64,000 bases of DNA from G032773895 sp965248935 (GCA_965248935.1 OZ252214.1:1674001-1738000), one strand, 5' to 3'. Positions 10,089-19,458 are shown, counted from the stretch's first letter. Notes: generated by a model from the sequence alone, not told the origin. Translations and numbers: made by a program.

Positions 10089-10277
10089 ATTAAGAGCCTT
10101 TTTTATGCATTTGAATACGCAATACAATAAGAAAATTTCTATAAATTACACTATAGTTAGTGTAGCAGCTTGCGCGCTAAAAAACCTATTGGCGCATAGA
10201 TACTCCATTATTTTTGGCGCCTAAAATTGTTTTTTTTTGCGTCCAAGATATTAATTTCAAACCTAAGGTTGGCAGCA

Positions 10278-11780
10278 ATGGGGCTTCCGTCCATCGAAGT
10301 GATCATTATCCTCGAAACGGCATTGACAGCAATTATTGCCCTAGGTATTGCTGTACACTGGTTTTCTAAACGGAGTAGAAAGCAAGAAGAATTGATTGAT
10401 AAGCTGCAAAACCTACTTCAGAAGGAACTGGTAAAACAAATTAAAGCCCAAGCTGAAAATAACAAAAACAATGACTCAGCTCCAGAAGTCAAAGAAGCTT
10501 CCAATCTTTTAGCATTAAATAATGAGCTAAAAGAAAAAATTTCAACCTATGAACGCCGAATTCAAAACCTAGAAAGTTTTAAAAAGCTATTTTTCGCTAT
10601 GGAAAGCAGGGTGCGAGAATTTGGTGATCCAGCAATGAATAAGCTGGAAACTGTTATTCAAAATATCTCCGAAGAGGATAATTCATTAAATGACAGCAAC
10701 TTCAATACGTTAAAAAAAATACTGGAATTACTAAAGTCATTAAATCTAGATACAGACCTATCTTCACTTAGCCTCACACAAGATTCCACAAACGATAAAA
10801 GTACTGTTAATTTAATTAGGCGCGAGCTGGATCAATTTAGCGACAATGTAATTCAACAAGAAAATATTTTAATCGACCTTAGAAAACGTGAAAAATTTCT
10901 CGATAATTCCGACCAGGATCAACTGGACAAAATGGAAACACTATTAAAAAAATCTGAAGACAAAGTTTCCGTATTAAAACGTGAGCTATCCAATGTACGA
11001 GATCAAGTTTCTTACTACGACATGAATATGGCGAAAATAAAAAACCTTAAATCCAGAATTAAAATTTTAGAGCAACGCGAAAAATCTTTAAATAAAACGA
11101 TAAAATCTCTCCGAACCGCTCTACAAATCTCCCCGCTCGAAAAGAATAACAAAACTGAAGAGATTGAAGTAAGCTCAACAGATGAAATCAATCATAACAA
11201 CTTTACCGCCTCAATAGAAGAAAAAGAAAGACAACTTAAAAGAACAAAACAGGATTTTAAAACCCTAGAGATAGAATACGAAAACTTATTTAAAAACTAC
11301 GAAACCTTACTGCAAAAACATGCCAACAGTAAAGACACTAGCGCATCATTCTCAAAACTTAATGTAACCCCAGAACAACTTGAAGAGCTTGGCTTTATTA
11401 AAGATGAACTAGACAGCAAAAAAATGCTTTTGGATAGGAAAAATCTTGAATGCAAAACGTTAGAACAAAATTACCTGGATCTTGTACAATCACATGACGA
11501 GCTTCAATCTGCAAATGAAGAACTTAAACATATTAAAGTTGAATACCAACTTCTTGAAGAGCAATTAAAATCAGCGGAAAGTGTCAGCCAATCAAAAAAT
11601 AGCGAACAAGCAAGTGAAGCAAATAAAAAATATAATGACTTAAAAACCACTCACACAAAGACTCTTCAAGAATTAAAAATTCTTAAAGAAAAGGAAAAGC
11701 ATTACAAAAAACTACAAACAGAATATGCCGCGTTAGAACAAAAACTGGCAAATATGTACGAGAAAAAATACTCATCATAG
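10278..11780 (+). CDS. Membrane-anchored long coiled-coil protein
   Basis: Not a recognised family. The start ATG 10278 (AAGG about 10 nt upstream) gives MGLPSIEV and one strong membrane helix at about residues 5-28, followed by about 470 residues rich in Lys, Glu, Leu, Asn and Gln with clear heptad character, that is an almost continuous coiled coil exposed to one side of the membrane, probably the cytoplasm. Base composition is more A-rich than in the neighbours. It is divergent from the receiver gene at 9192-10088 across a 190-bp gap, so the two might share regulation. A scaffold, polarity or filament-tether role is possible; nothing in the sequence proves it. Confidence 0.75.
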   Translation: MGLPSIEVIIILETALTAIIALGIAVHWFSKRSRKQEELIDKLQNLLQKELVKQIKAQAENNKNNDSAPEVKEASNLLALNNELKEKISTYERRIQNLESFKKLFFAMESRVREFGDPAMNKLETVIQNISEEDNSLNDSNFNTLKKILELLKSLNLDTDLSSLSLTQDSTNDKSTVNLIRRELDQFSDNVIQQENILIDLRKREKFLDNSDQDQLDKMETLLKKSEDKVSVLKRELSNVRDQVSYYDMNMAKIKNLKSRIKILEQREKSLNKTIKSLRTALQISPLEKNNKTEEIEVSSTDEINHNNFTASIEEKERQLKRTKQDFKTLEIEYENLFKNYETLLQKHANSKDTSASFSKLNVTPEQLEELGFIKDELDSKKMLLDRKNLECKTLEQNYLDLVQSHDELQSANEELKHIKVEYQLLEEQLKSAESVSQSKNSEQASEANKKYNDLKTTHTKTLQELKILKEKEKHYKKLQTEYAALEQKLANMYEKKYSS

Positions 11781-11953
11781 CTTTCAGAGCAGCAGGCCAA
11801 GACGAACTAGCGGATAAAATTGTGAACCTATCAGACGGCAAAACCAACTACAAAACTTTCGCGGTCTGGTTAAAACCTAGAGTTGTCAAGTATAGCCAAC
11901 CACTACTATATCTATATCTATATCAGTATACTTACAATCATAATAAGGTAAAA

Positions 11954-12691
11954 TTATTTTTTATAAATTGCGGGCTTATATAGTTCGCTAGCACTTCCTA
12001 ATACTGGCTGGCCATGTGCCGGAATCACATTTTCAAAATCGATACCCAATTTTTTTTCCAATTCTAGAGAGTCAGGTTTAGTATATTTTCGCCAGCCAGG
12101 GCCAACATTATAAGGTTTAATAAAACCCATCAATTTCATTAAGACTTTACCCAACCAATCAAAATGTTTATCAGCACTCTGCCAATTCTGCAAACAATCT
12201 CCAGATATAATCGTCCCCCCTTGTACATCAAGGAACAATAACAATTCTTTCGGTTTACTGGAACTAATCTCGATGGTTTTTGCTCCTGGTATTGGCAACA
12301 AAGCTCCTTCGGTAAGAATTTGATCCGGGTGAAAATAAATTTTATCTTCAGAGGGGTTTATCTCCACTCCTCGGGCATAAGGCGCATTGACCGAAAGAAC
12401 TTCCGCATTATAGCGCTCCTTGTAAAAAGTATCGTCCATGCCATGAAATGCCGCCAGACGTATAATCCGTACAACTTTCCCTAAAGCATCTAGCTTTTGC
12501 AAACCTTGCTCACTCAGTTTAACTGTATTAATAAGTGTTAACTCTTCTCCCACTCTCAATACAGTCATATTTCGACTAAATTGCATTTTTATGGGCTTAG
12601 AAATTAGCATGGCTCCAGACACAAAGAAAATATCAGGAATAACTTCATGAAAATCACCATCCATAAAATGGCTGCTATCTTTATAATTCAT
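11954..12691 (-). CDS. Metallo-beta-lactamase-fold protein (metal site degenerate)
   Basis: A 245-aa protein with the layout of a metallo-beta-lactamase-like hydrolase: an opening strand pair (FSRNMTVLRVGEELTLINTV), an AFHGMDD stretch where HxHxDH is expected, SGDCLQN where the third ligand Asp usually sits, and a closing VIPAHGQPV histidine. The HxHxDH motif is incomplete, so metal binding and catalysis are doubtful. The ATG at 12691 is preceded by GGGGGAAAT, a good ribosome binding site. Downstream in the same orientation as the two genes to its right, so it may be the third gene of a small operon, though the substrate is unknown. Confidence 0.7.
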   Translation of the reverse strand: MNYKDSSHFMDGDFHEVIPDIFFVSGAMLISKPIKMQFSRNMTVLRVGEELTLINTVKLSEQGLQKLDALGKVVRIIRLAAFHGMDDTFYKERYNAEVLSVNAPYARGVEINPSEDKIYFHPDQILTEGALLPIPGAKTIEISSSKPKELLLFLDVQGGTIISGDCLQNWQSADKHFDWLGKVLMKLMGFIKPYNVGPGWRKYTKPDSLELEKKLGIDFENVIPAHGQPVLGSASELYKPAIYKK

Positions 12692-12725
12692 ATTTCCCCC
12701 GAAATAACTTCATTAATACAAAAAA

Positions 12726-13109
12726 CTAACCTGAAAAATTCAACCACCGCTGAGCAATCAAAACATAAAGTACGAAAGAGGCAAAACTTGCTGGATACAA
12801 CTTATCTCCCAGCTCAATACCAAATCGTTTTAATCGAGAAGCATAAACAAGAAACGCACTCACACCAATTTGCATAATCAAGATCATTTCAATTCCGTTT
12901 TCGACATTAATATAAGTAGAGATATCCACCCAAGGAAGAAAAGCCCCAAGCAATACCGAAGTTAATACTCCACACCAGCCAAATATTTCAACAAACAAAA
13001 TAGCTTTATCTTTCATTCGGTTAAACTTGAGCCATAAAACAATTAAACTAGTGAGGCATTCAGAAAGTAAGATGATCAAATTGAAAACCAGTGTGTCCGT
13101 ATATGCCAC
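12726..13109 (-). CDS. Small four-helix membrane protein of unknown function
   Basis: A 127-aa hydrophobic protein with about four predicted membrane segments (residues 6-25, 36-58, 70-92 and 104-122). No family recognised. It starts at GTG within TAGTG, overlapping the stop of the PhnA-like gene by one base, so translation is likely coupled to that gene. The 34-bp gap to the next gene suggests the three form one transcript. Confidence 0.65.
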   Translation of the reverse strand: MAYTDTLVFNLIILLSECLTSLIVLWLKFNRMKDKAILFVEIFGWCGVLTSVLLGAFLPWVDISTYINVENGIEMILIMQIGVSAFLVYASRLKRFGIELGDKLYPASFASFVLYVLIAQRWLNFSG

Positions 13110-13690
13110 TAAGTAGACTTTTTAACAAACTTGGTAAGAATAACTATTTGCTGCCCGTTGACCTTACCTTCGATATGCTCCCCGTTATCCATTACCAGTG
13201 AAATATTTCTCACTGCTGTGCCTCGCTTCGCTGTGAACCCCGCACCTTTTACATTCAAATCTTTTATAAGAGTAACCGTATCACCTAGCTCTAGCAATGT
13301 ACCATGACAATCCTTATGTACTATTAGCGAATCATCAGACGCCGCCTTTTCTCCTTGCTTAGCCCAGTTGAGCACATCTTCTTCCAAAAAAAGCATATCC
13401 AATAAATTTTGTGGCCAACCTTCAGATTGTAAGCGAGTTAACATTCGCCAGGCAAGAACCTGCACAGCAGGAATTGAGCTCCACACACTATCGTTTAAGC
13501 ATCGCCAATGGTTGGCATCCATCTCACTGGCATTTTCTATTTGGTTTCGACACACTTCGCAAGCATACACACATGTATCAGCGTTATCACCAAGCTCAGG
13601 TGGTACAGGAAAAACGCCTAAACTTTCATGTGAAGAACACAATTCACATTTGAATTCACTTCGGGTTTGCAATTCTACTTCTATTGACAT
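13109..13690 (-). CDS. phnA: PhnA/YjdM-like zinc-ribbon protein
   Basis: The 193-aa protein carries an N-terminal zinc-ribbon (CELCSS at residues 15-20 and CEVCRN further on) and the C-terminal SH3-like PhnA domain (DCHGTLLELGDTVTLIKDLNVKG). Despite the old phosphonate name, PhnA/YjdM proteins have no proven catalytic role, and no phosphonate genes are nearby. The length matches the longer, two-part version of the family rather than the 111-aa E. coli YjdM. It leads a presumed three-gene set on the minus strand. Confidence 0.85.
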   Translation of the reverse strand: MSIEVELQTRSEFKCELCSSHESLGVFPVPPELGDNADTCVYACEVCRNQIENASEMDANHWRCLNDSVWSSIPAVQVLAWRMLTRLQSEGWPQNLLDMLFLEEDVLNWAKQGEKAASDDSLIVHKDCHGTLLELGDTVTLIKDLNVKGAGFTAKRGTAVRNISLVMDNGEHIEGKVNGQQIVILTKFVKKST

Positions 13691-13731
13691 CTATTCTCGA
13701 TTCCTAAGGAAACAAAATGTAGCCTGGATGG

Positions 13732-13785
13732 CTTGAAAACCATGTATTTGAAAACCACGCATTTGAAAACCACGCATTTGAAAAC
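13732..13785. repeat. 15-bp tandem repeat, three full units and a partial
   Basis: Unit CACGCATTTGAAAAC occurs at 13756-13770 and 13771-13785, with a two-mismatch copy at 13741-13755 and the last nine bases of a unit at 13732-13740. It lies in the 192-bp gap between the PhnA-like gene and the HD-GYP gene, outside any supported gene. A 68-codon minus-strand ORF over it looks like a consequence of the repeat. Confidence 0.9.
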
Positions 13786-13889
13786 GACATAGCATTTTAA
13801 CCGTTTCTAGATAACGAAGATAGCGAGATGGGAAAACTTGTATCAATACGCCCTCAATAAGAGAGCTTTTTAACAAATGAAACCCCTGA

Positions 13890-14996
13890 TTAGACAAAAC
13901 CTTCTTTCATTTCAGCTTTGAGAACTTGATTAAAATGCTGAACCCAAAACATATCAAATTGAGTCCCAGCACAAGAATTTATTTCAGAAATAGCTTTGAT
14001 CGTCGATTTTCTATGCTCTCGATCTGCTCGATGATTGGTAATGGAAAAAAAAGCATCGATTACTGCAAGTATTTTTGCTCCAGGGTGAATATCATCTCCA
14101 GACTTTTTATTTGGATAACCATTGCCATCAAAATGCTCGTGATGGTCAAGAACTATTTGAGCCGCTTCTTCCCAGCCTGGCATCCTACTTAAGAAACCAC
14201 AGCCCCATTCGGGATGTTGGCGAAGCAAGGCGACCTCCTCATCTGATAGAACCCCCTCTTTCGTAATGATTTGATTGGGTAAAAACGACATGCCAATATC
14301 ATGCATATAAATTGCAGCAGATAATTGTTCATAGTTGATCTGTGAGCCAGCAACCTTATTAAGCTTTAACGCCCATTCATAAATCTGAATACTTCTCCCT
14401 TCCCAATACTGACTTTGTTGATCAATTAACAGCGTAAGAGATTGAAAGAAGCTGAGATCATCATGAAGTTTTTCTTGCTCAACAGAAGTACCCTCCTTCT
14501 TATTTGCAACAATAGGTACTGCGGCAGACTCGGCCTGCTCTTCCTCCAAGGGTTCAAAATTCCTACCCACCTCATCTAAAATATACTGAGCCAAAGACTC
14601 CGAAGAAGCTCTATCTACTTTTGACAATTGAGTAAATCGCTCGATTAGCTCTTGCTCATCGAGCATCGCCGAGGACTTGTCATAAAGCTCACAATGCTGA
14701 AGATTCCTGAGCCTATCCATTCCGATTAAAAAGAGTTCACGCAATGGGGTACTTACGCTAAACATTGAATCCCTCAAAGCTCCCGCCACTTCCTCCATAG
14801 CATGAGATAACCTCACAACGGACTCCATACCACACATTCCTGCATTACCCTTAATAGTATGAATCGCCCGAAATAAACAATGTAGGGAATCAATATCATC
14901 GTAACTCAAAAGAGTATTGAGACACATTTCAATATCATCGTAATAATCATTAAAAGACTCGGTTAATTCATCTCTTAAGCTTTTATCAGTAATCAC
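13890..14996 (-). CDS. HPt-HD-GYP protein, putative c-di-GMP phosphodiesterase
   Basis: Residues 1-110 form a histidine phosphotransfer domain with the acceptor His in RAIHTIKGNAGM (about 45). Residues 185-360 form an HD-GYP domain: HD pair in YMHDIGMSF, RQHPEWG, and the DHHEHFDGNGYP motif. HD-GYP enzymes open c-di-GMP; here the activity would be set by phosphorelay input to the HPt domain rather than by a receiver, which is the commoner partner. The start is GTG 14996. The gene stands alone between a 192-bp and a 580-bp gap, and its partner kinase is not evident nearby. Confidence 0.87.
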   Translation of the reverse strand: MITDKSLRDELTESFNDYYDDIEMCLNTLLSYDDIDSLHCLFRAIHTIKGNAGMCGMESVVRLSHAMEEVAGALRDSMFSVSTPLRELFLIGMDRLRNLQHCELYDKSSAMLDEQELIERFTQLSKVDRASSESLAQYILDEVGRNFEPLEEEQAESAAVPIVANKKEGTSVEQEKLHDDLSFFQSLTLLIDQQSQYWEGRSIQIYEWALKLNKVAGSQINYEQLSAAIYMHDIGMSFLPNQIITKEGVLSDEEVALLRQHPEWGCGFLSRMPGWEEAAQIVLDHHEHFDGNGYPNKKSGDDIHPGAKILAVIDAFFSITNHRADREHRKSTIKAISEINSCAGTQFDMFWVQHFNQVLKAEMKEGFV

Positions 14997-15581
14997 AATC
15001 TGTCTCGTTGAAATAGTCTATTCAATTAAATAATTCGATCTATAAAATAGCTTCCATACAACTAAACCCCTTATTTCATTATTCAAAAATACCCTTCCAA
15101 AATAAATCGGGCCTAGTAAACAAAGGCAATTGTTTAGCCAAAATGACGCACACCTCCAAATAATGGCACGCGCCTCTCTGAATATAGCGTATTAATGGCT
15201 GTCTAGCCGCCTTAGAGCAATTGGATATCGCATACATTGCTATACCTTTTAATACTAAAGATTTTCATTTCTTATTAAAATTAGATCAACTAGACAATTA
15301 ACGCCTGTTTAGTAGAAAAGTCAGAAAATAAATCAATTTCCGTACTCGGCAGTTATTAGCAGGCGTTTATTCAGGGAATGGTGGCACATAATAAGTGCCG
15401 CGTAGCACGCAGACTCAATATGGATCAATGGCTAGCTCTTACCCGACAGGGGCTTTCACCTTGCAAGATGTGGCAAGCTTCGCTTGTCGCACTAACGTTT
15501 ACAGCACATGCACTTGTTTTTGCGTCATATGCTTATTTAAAACTAGATTACCGTAAATACATTGAACTGAGTATTAAAAAA
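14997..15581. other. Intergenic region, no supported gene
   Basis: 585 bp, AT-rich on the left. The only ORF of note runs on the plus strand from ATG 15420 to 15590 (56 aa, with one possible membrane helix), but it has no clear ribosome binding site and overlaps the end of the convergent kinase gene by 9 bp, so I do not call it. The promoter of the HD-GYP gene must lie near 15000-15100. Confidence 0.5.
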
Positions 15582-17087
15582 TTATACTGAGGGCAGAGCA
15601 AATTCAAATGTTGTCCCTTTTTCTACTTCACTGTTCACACTAATTATGGACTCGTGAAGATCAAGTATTTTTTTAGTAATAGCCAAGCCTAAGCCTCCAT
15701 GGGCGGTATTTCCCCGAACGCTATTTTGCGCTTTGTAGTGAGGGTCAAATACGTAAGGGATATCCTGCTCTGGAATGCCTATTCCGGTATCGCTTACTTG
15801 AATTAGCACTCCCGCCAGGGTACGCTTAAAGCCAATATTAATACTGCCTCCCTCAGGCGTATGCCTTAACGCATTTTCAATAAGATTGGTAAATACCCGC
15901 TCTAATTTTTCTATATCTGCACGCACGACAATACTGCTGTCTTGTGAAAGTACGTTTAACGAAATAGATTTTCTTTCCGCAGCGATAGCAAATTTGTGCC
16001 GCACATCATGAACGAGTTCAACAATGGGAAAAGGTTCTATAGCCACGGATACATTGTTACCGTCTAAGTGCGCCAATTCAAAAAGCTGCTCGATAAGCAC
16101 TGCAATTTTTTGAGCGCTTCTTCTCGCGGTAGAAATATATTGCTCACTTTTTTCTGGTGTCAGTGTATCTTGTTGAATTTCCCAGGTTTCAAGGTAACCT
16201 AACAACGAAGCCAGTGGCGTTCTTAAGTCGTGGGAGACATGTGACAGCAGTTCTTTGCGCAGATCATCAATTGTGACTACATTCTGATACTGGAGCTGAA
16301 GTTTTTCCATCGCCTTCATTAAGGTATGCCCCAGTTGGTGAATATCATTTTTACTGTCGCCACTCCATAGCTTCAAATCATCCAGTATGATTTTATGACT
16401 ATCTTCGTTTCCCTCAAAACCTATATTTTGAATATGGCGCACTTGGCCAGTTAATCGAGATAGTGGCCGAGTAATTAGCCCAAGAACAATAACAAGAGAA
16501 ATAAGCGTTAAAACACCACCACCGACAAATACCCACATGCCCGACTGTAACATTTCACTGTTCCAGAGTTTTTCTTCCAAGCTTGTTCGTATTTGACTAC
16601 CAATAATAATATAAAGATAGCCATAAGTTTGTCCCATCTGAATAATGGGCGCCACAGAAAATATTTTTTCTTGATCTAGATATTTTGGATCATCGCCAAA
16701 AATAATGCCTCTCTCTTTGGTATTGGATAAAAATCTATAAAAGGGTTCCAATCTAACGCTGGTAAGTTTTACCTCTTCTGACTTGCCACTAAAAGCAACA
16801 ATGTTCCCGTGTTTATTCACGAGATAAAACTCAAAATTTGGACCTAGAATCATCAGGTCGTGAAACGTTTGTTTTGCGGCCTCGTAATTGGGTTTGCCAT
16901 TCTGATAGAGTAGGTAGTTGTCCACTACATGCTGAGCAAGGTCTCTATGCATTCTCTGGGATACTTCCTGCTCATAATTTCTCGAAGAACTCACAAAAAG
17001 CACAGCGCTTAATACGCCAAATACAATAAAAATAGTCGCAAGCGACAAAAACATTCGTACAAATAGGCTTTGATAAAAATTAGTCAT
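15582..17087 (-). CDS. Two-component sensor histidine kinase
   Basis: Inner-membrane kinase of about 501 aa: membrane helix near residues 10-35, periplasmic sensor loop, second helix near 185-210, HAMP, HisKA with the phospho-acceptor in SHDLRTPLASL, and HATPase_c with NLIENALRHT, DTGIGIPEQD and GGLGLAITKK. The ATG at 17087 overlaps the stop of the upstream response-regulator gene by 8 bp (ATGACTAA), so they are translated together; the longer TTG-initiated frame to 17105 is less likely. Genomic context with two spondin-domain genes suggests it senses an envelope or surface signal (inference). Confidence 0.92.
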   Translation of the reverse strand: MTNFYQSLFVRMFLSLATIFIVFGVLSAVLFVSSSRNYEQEVSQRMHRDLAQHVVDNYLLYQNGKPNYEAAKQTFHDLMILGPNFEFYLVNKHGNIVAFSGKSEEVKLTSVRLEPFYRFLSNTKERGIIFGDDPKYLDQEKIFSVAPIIQMGQTYGYLYIIIGSQIRTSLEEKLWNSEMLQSGMWVFVGGGVLTLISLVIVLGLITRPLSRLTGQVRHIQNIGFEGNEDSHKIILDDLKLWSGDSKNDIHQLGHTLMKAMEKLQLQYQNVVTIDDLRKELLSHVSHDLRTPLASLLGYLETWEIQQDTLTPEKSEQYISTARRSAQKIAVLIEQLFELAHLDGNNVSVAIEPFPIVELVHDVRHKFAIAAERKSISLNVLSQDSSIVVRADIEKLERVFTNLIENALRHTPEGGSINIGFKRTLAGVLIQVSDTGIGIPEQDIPYVFDPHYKAQNSVRGNTAHGGLGLAITKKILDLHESIISVNSEVEKGTTFEFALPSV

Positions 17088-17781
17088 CACAAAATTTGTA
17101 ACCAACCCCCCATACTGTTAATACAAATTTAGGCTTCGCGGAGTCTGCTTCTATTTTTGATCTCAAACGGTTTATATGGGAGTTAACTGTATGCTCATAG
17201 CCATCGTGTTGGTAACCCCAAACAGCATTTAGCAGTTGCTCACGAGTAAAAACCTTTCCTGGGCTGGCCGCCATATATAAAAGCAAGTCAAACTCTTTGG
17301 CGGTAAGCTGAATCACTTGACCGCTTATCGATAACCGGCGTTTTTGCACATTTATCTGTAGTTTTTCAAACTCAATAAGCTCTGTGCTAGTCGGTGCCAG
17401 ATTTTGTTCATGAAATGCTACTCGCCGTAGCAACGCTTTTATTCTTGCTTGCAATTCACGGACACTAAAAGGTTTCGTTAAATAATCATCCGCCCCAACT
17501 TCTAATCCAACCACCCTATCGGCTTCCGATTTTTTGGCTGTCAACATTAATATGGGGGTATGATTAGACTGTTGGCGCAAGTTTTGGCAAATTTCCAGCC
17601 CATCCATACCCGGCAACATAATATCCAGCACGATTGCATTGTATTCATTTTTTAGCGCTTCTTCGTAACCCTCTGTGCCCGTTCGGCAATATTTGGTTTC
17701 AAAGTTGAGTGATTCCAGGTTAAGCGCAACCAAACGACCAATATCTTCTTGGTCTTCTACGATGAGTATTTTTGCTGACAT
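17080..17781 (-). CDS. OmpR/PhoB-family response regulator
   Basis: Receiver domain (residues 1-115) with Asp in AIVLDIMLPGMDG and Lys in YLTKPFSVRE, followed by a winged-helix DNA-binding domain (ELIEFEKLQINVQ... to the end, with TAKEFDLLLYMAASPGKVFTREQLL and HINRLRSKIE). I use ATG 17781, which has AGAGGTGGT directly upstream, rather than the longer frame to 17856. The cognate kinase gene overlaps its 3' end; two spondin-domain genes lie upstream in the same direction, 115 bp away. Confidence 0.93.
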   Translation of the reverse strand: MSAKILIVEDQEDIGRLVALNLESLNFETKYCRTGTEGYEEALKNEYNAIVLDIMLPGMDGLEICQNLRQQSNHTPILMLTAKKSEADRVVGLEVGADDYLTKPFSVRELQARIKALLRRVAFHEQNLAPTSTELIEFEKLQINVQKRRLSISGQVIQLTAKEFDLLLYMAASPGKVFTREQLLNAVWGYQHDGYEHTVNSHINRLRSKIEADSAKPKFVLTVWGVGYKFCDD

Positions 17782-17896
17782 ACCACCTCTGAATTCAGTT
17801 ATGGACTTCGACAATGAAGGAGGTCTGAATAACTCAGACCTCAAAATATCGCACACTACAGCAATACTATCCCATAATTAGTAGTAAAAAATAACA

Positions 17897-18601
17897 TTAC
17901 TGAGTTCTTGTGACCTGAACCAGCAGTGCCCCTTGATTAAACCTATGAGATTCATCCAATACCGAGCCAGTTAAGCCATCATCTATAGTCACCACGCCTG
18001 GGTGTCGAGTAACTCTATCTGCAATATCATTTCTCTCGGCATTAAAACCCTCACCGCCCGCTGCTGGCCCTGGAATGGTTGCCAGGGTTTCCATATTCGC
18101 TTCCGTACCCGCATCATAAACAGGTAGAAGTGCATCCACTGTCTCCCCAATCTGCATATCACTGAGATTCCAGCCAGTAATGCCTACAAAGCCATCATTT
18201 GTATTAACCGGCATTACCGCCAAGGTAAGAGAAAGTTCATTGCTCCACTCCCCACTTAGCCGCACACCAGCCGATTGGCCAGGAGCAAGCATACCATCGG
18301 TGGCTTGTGTATCTAGGGCAGTTTGCGCCTCTTCAATAAAAGATGAGGGTGAGCCGGATTCTGCTAGAGTTTCTAACCCCACCGTTGCCGGCGAGCCCAT
18401 AGTCCAACCGCTATAATCACCATTGTGCAAAATCACTGCTGCCGGGGCCATGGGCTGGTTAGCGGTTACATTCACGATGGTAATCTCAAAATAATTGACC
18501 ATTGCCTGTTCAGGCTCTTCCGTATCACCACCACCGCAAGCGGCTAACAATAAAGGCGTGGACAAAAGCGTTATTTTTACAATACTTTTTAGATTTAACA
18601 T
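17897..18601 (-). CDS. Spondin-domain lipoprotein
   Basis: 234-aa exported protein. The signal peptide ends in a lipobox (TPLLLAACGGG, Cys about 22), so it is a predicted outer-membrane or inner-membrane lipoprotein. The remainder matches the bacterial spondin_N pattern: YFEITIVNVTANQPMAPAAVILHNG, an LxxLAESG segment, MLAPGQSAGV, and VMPVNTNDGFVGITGW. It sits 9 bp downstream of a paralogous gene (18611-19309) and upstream of a two-component pair. Function in bacteria is unknown; in animals the fold is an extracellular-matrix adhesion module. Confidence 0.85.
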   Translation of the reverse strand: MLNLKSIVKITLLSTPLLLAACGGGDTEEPEQAMVNYFEITIVNVTANQPMAPAAVILHNGDYSGWTMGSPATVGLETLAESGSPSSFIEEAQTALDTQATDGMLAPGQSAGVRLSGEWSNELSLTLAVMPVNTNDGFVGITGWNLSDMQIGETVDALLPVYDAGTEANMETLATIPGPAAGGEGFNAERNDIADRVTRHPGVVTIDDGLTGSVLDESHRFNQGALLVQVTRTQ

Positions 18602-18610
18602 GACAGCCTC

Positions 18611-19309
18611 CTATTTAACGGTAATAACAACTTTCGCTACGGGGTTCAACCAGCGGTGTACACGGGAGTTTAAATCACTCTCTCCACCCGTTGCGTTATC
18701 GTCACCTAGGCTGCCTCGGTGAATATGTACAGATGTATTGAATTCTGTAGAAGTCACACCCGTTCCACCTGTGCCACCATTGTCTCCTGGACTGGCCGGT
18801 ATTCCAGCCACACCCGGGGCACCACCACCTGTGACCATTTCATCATTGGCTTCGGTTCCAGCATCATAGGCATTGAGCAAAATCGTATAGGTTCCAGGTG
18901 TACTAGGGATAGGCCACGCATCCAAACCAATAAAGCCATCATTGGTAGGCAGCATCATTGCTGTAATACTTAAATACGCTAGAGAACCTGTATCAAAACC
19001 CATAGACATGGCGGATGATGCTGGGGCGAGTAAACCTGCGGCAGGGTTTTCAATATTGACCCCACCCGTAGTACTCACAACAGAGGCTAAACCTGAAATA
19101 TCGCCACCTTCCGCCATTGCCTGAAGTTCGCTTGACGCCGCGTCGCCCAACGTAAAAAGGTGTGTATTTTCATCGTGGGCACTAATAAGAATGGGGGTAA
19201 AATAAAGGCCATGAGTCATATTAGTAATAGTGACATCCAACATCTCTGCTTTGGCAATATTTGCCGCTGCAACAAGTAAAAGTGCAGGAAGCAAGAATTT
19301 TATTTTCAT
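18611..19309 (-). CDS. Exported spondin-domain protein
   Basis: 232-aa protein with a normal Sec signal peptide (MKIKFLLPALLLVAAANIAKA) and the same spondin_N layout as the next gene: LDVTITNMTHGLYFTPILISAH, LxAMAEGG, GLLAPASSAMSMGF and MLPTNDGFIGLDAW. It lacks the lipobox of its neighbour, so a soluble periplasmic or secreted partner is likely. ATG 19309 has GAGGAATACCCCA upstream and is preferred to the 19351 start. A glycine-rich insert near residues 165-185 (GVAGIPASPGDNGGTGG) is unusual. First gene of a likely spondin-spondin-regulator-kinase operon. Confidence 0.85.
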   Translation of the reverse strand: MKIKFLLPALLLVAAANIAKAEMLDVTITNMTHGLYFTPILISAHDENTHLFTLGDAASSELQAMAEGGDISGLASVVSTTGGVNIENPAAGLLAPASSAMSMGFDTGSLAYLSITAMMLPTNDGFIGLDAWPIPSTPGTYTILLNAYDAGTEANDEMVTGGGAPGVAGIPASPGDNGGTGGTGVTSTEFNTSVHIHRGSLGDDNATGGESDLNSRVHRWLNPVAKVVITVK

Positions 19310-19458
19310 TGGGGTATTCCTCGTTAAAATTGGCTGATCATCGAGGAACAAGGTTAAAACAGTATATTCAAAGAGCAGTCACAAATGTATAACGTTTCAA
19401 TCACATATAAAACTGTGATATACGCTTTCAGATAGTGAGTGCGGAGTGCTTTTATAAG

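Noticed and set aside
13741..13785. Possible CRISPR
   Set aside because: Units are adjacent 15-mers without spacers.
13691..13897. 68-codon minus-strand ORF with MRGFQ repeats
   Set aside because: It is created by the 15-bp tandem repeat and overlaps the HD-GYP gene end.
15420..15590. Plus-strand ORF with a possible membrane helix
   Set aside because: No ribosome binding site, no recognisable family, and it overlaps the end of the convergent kinase gene.
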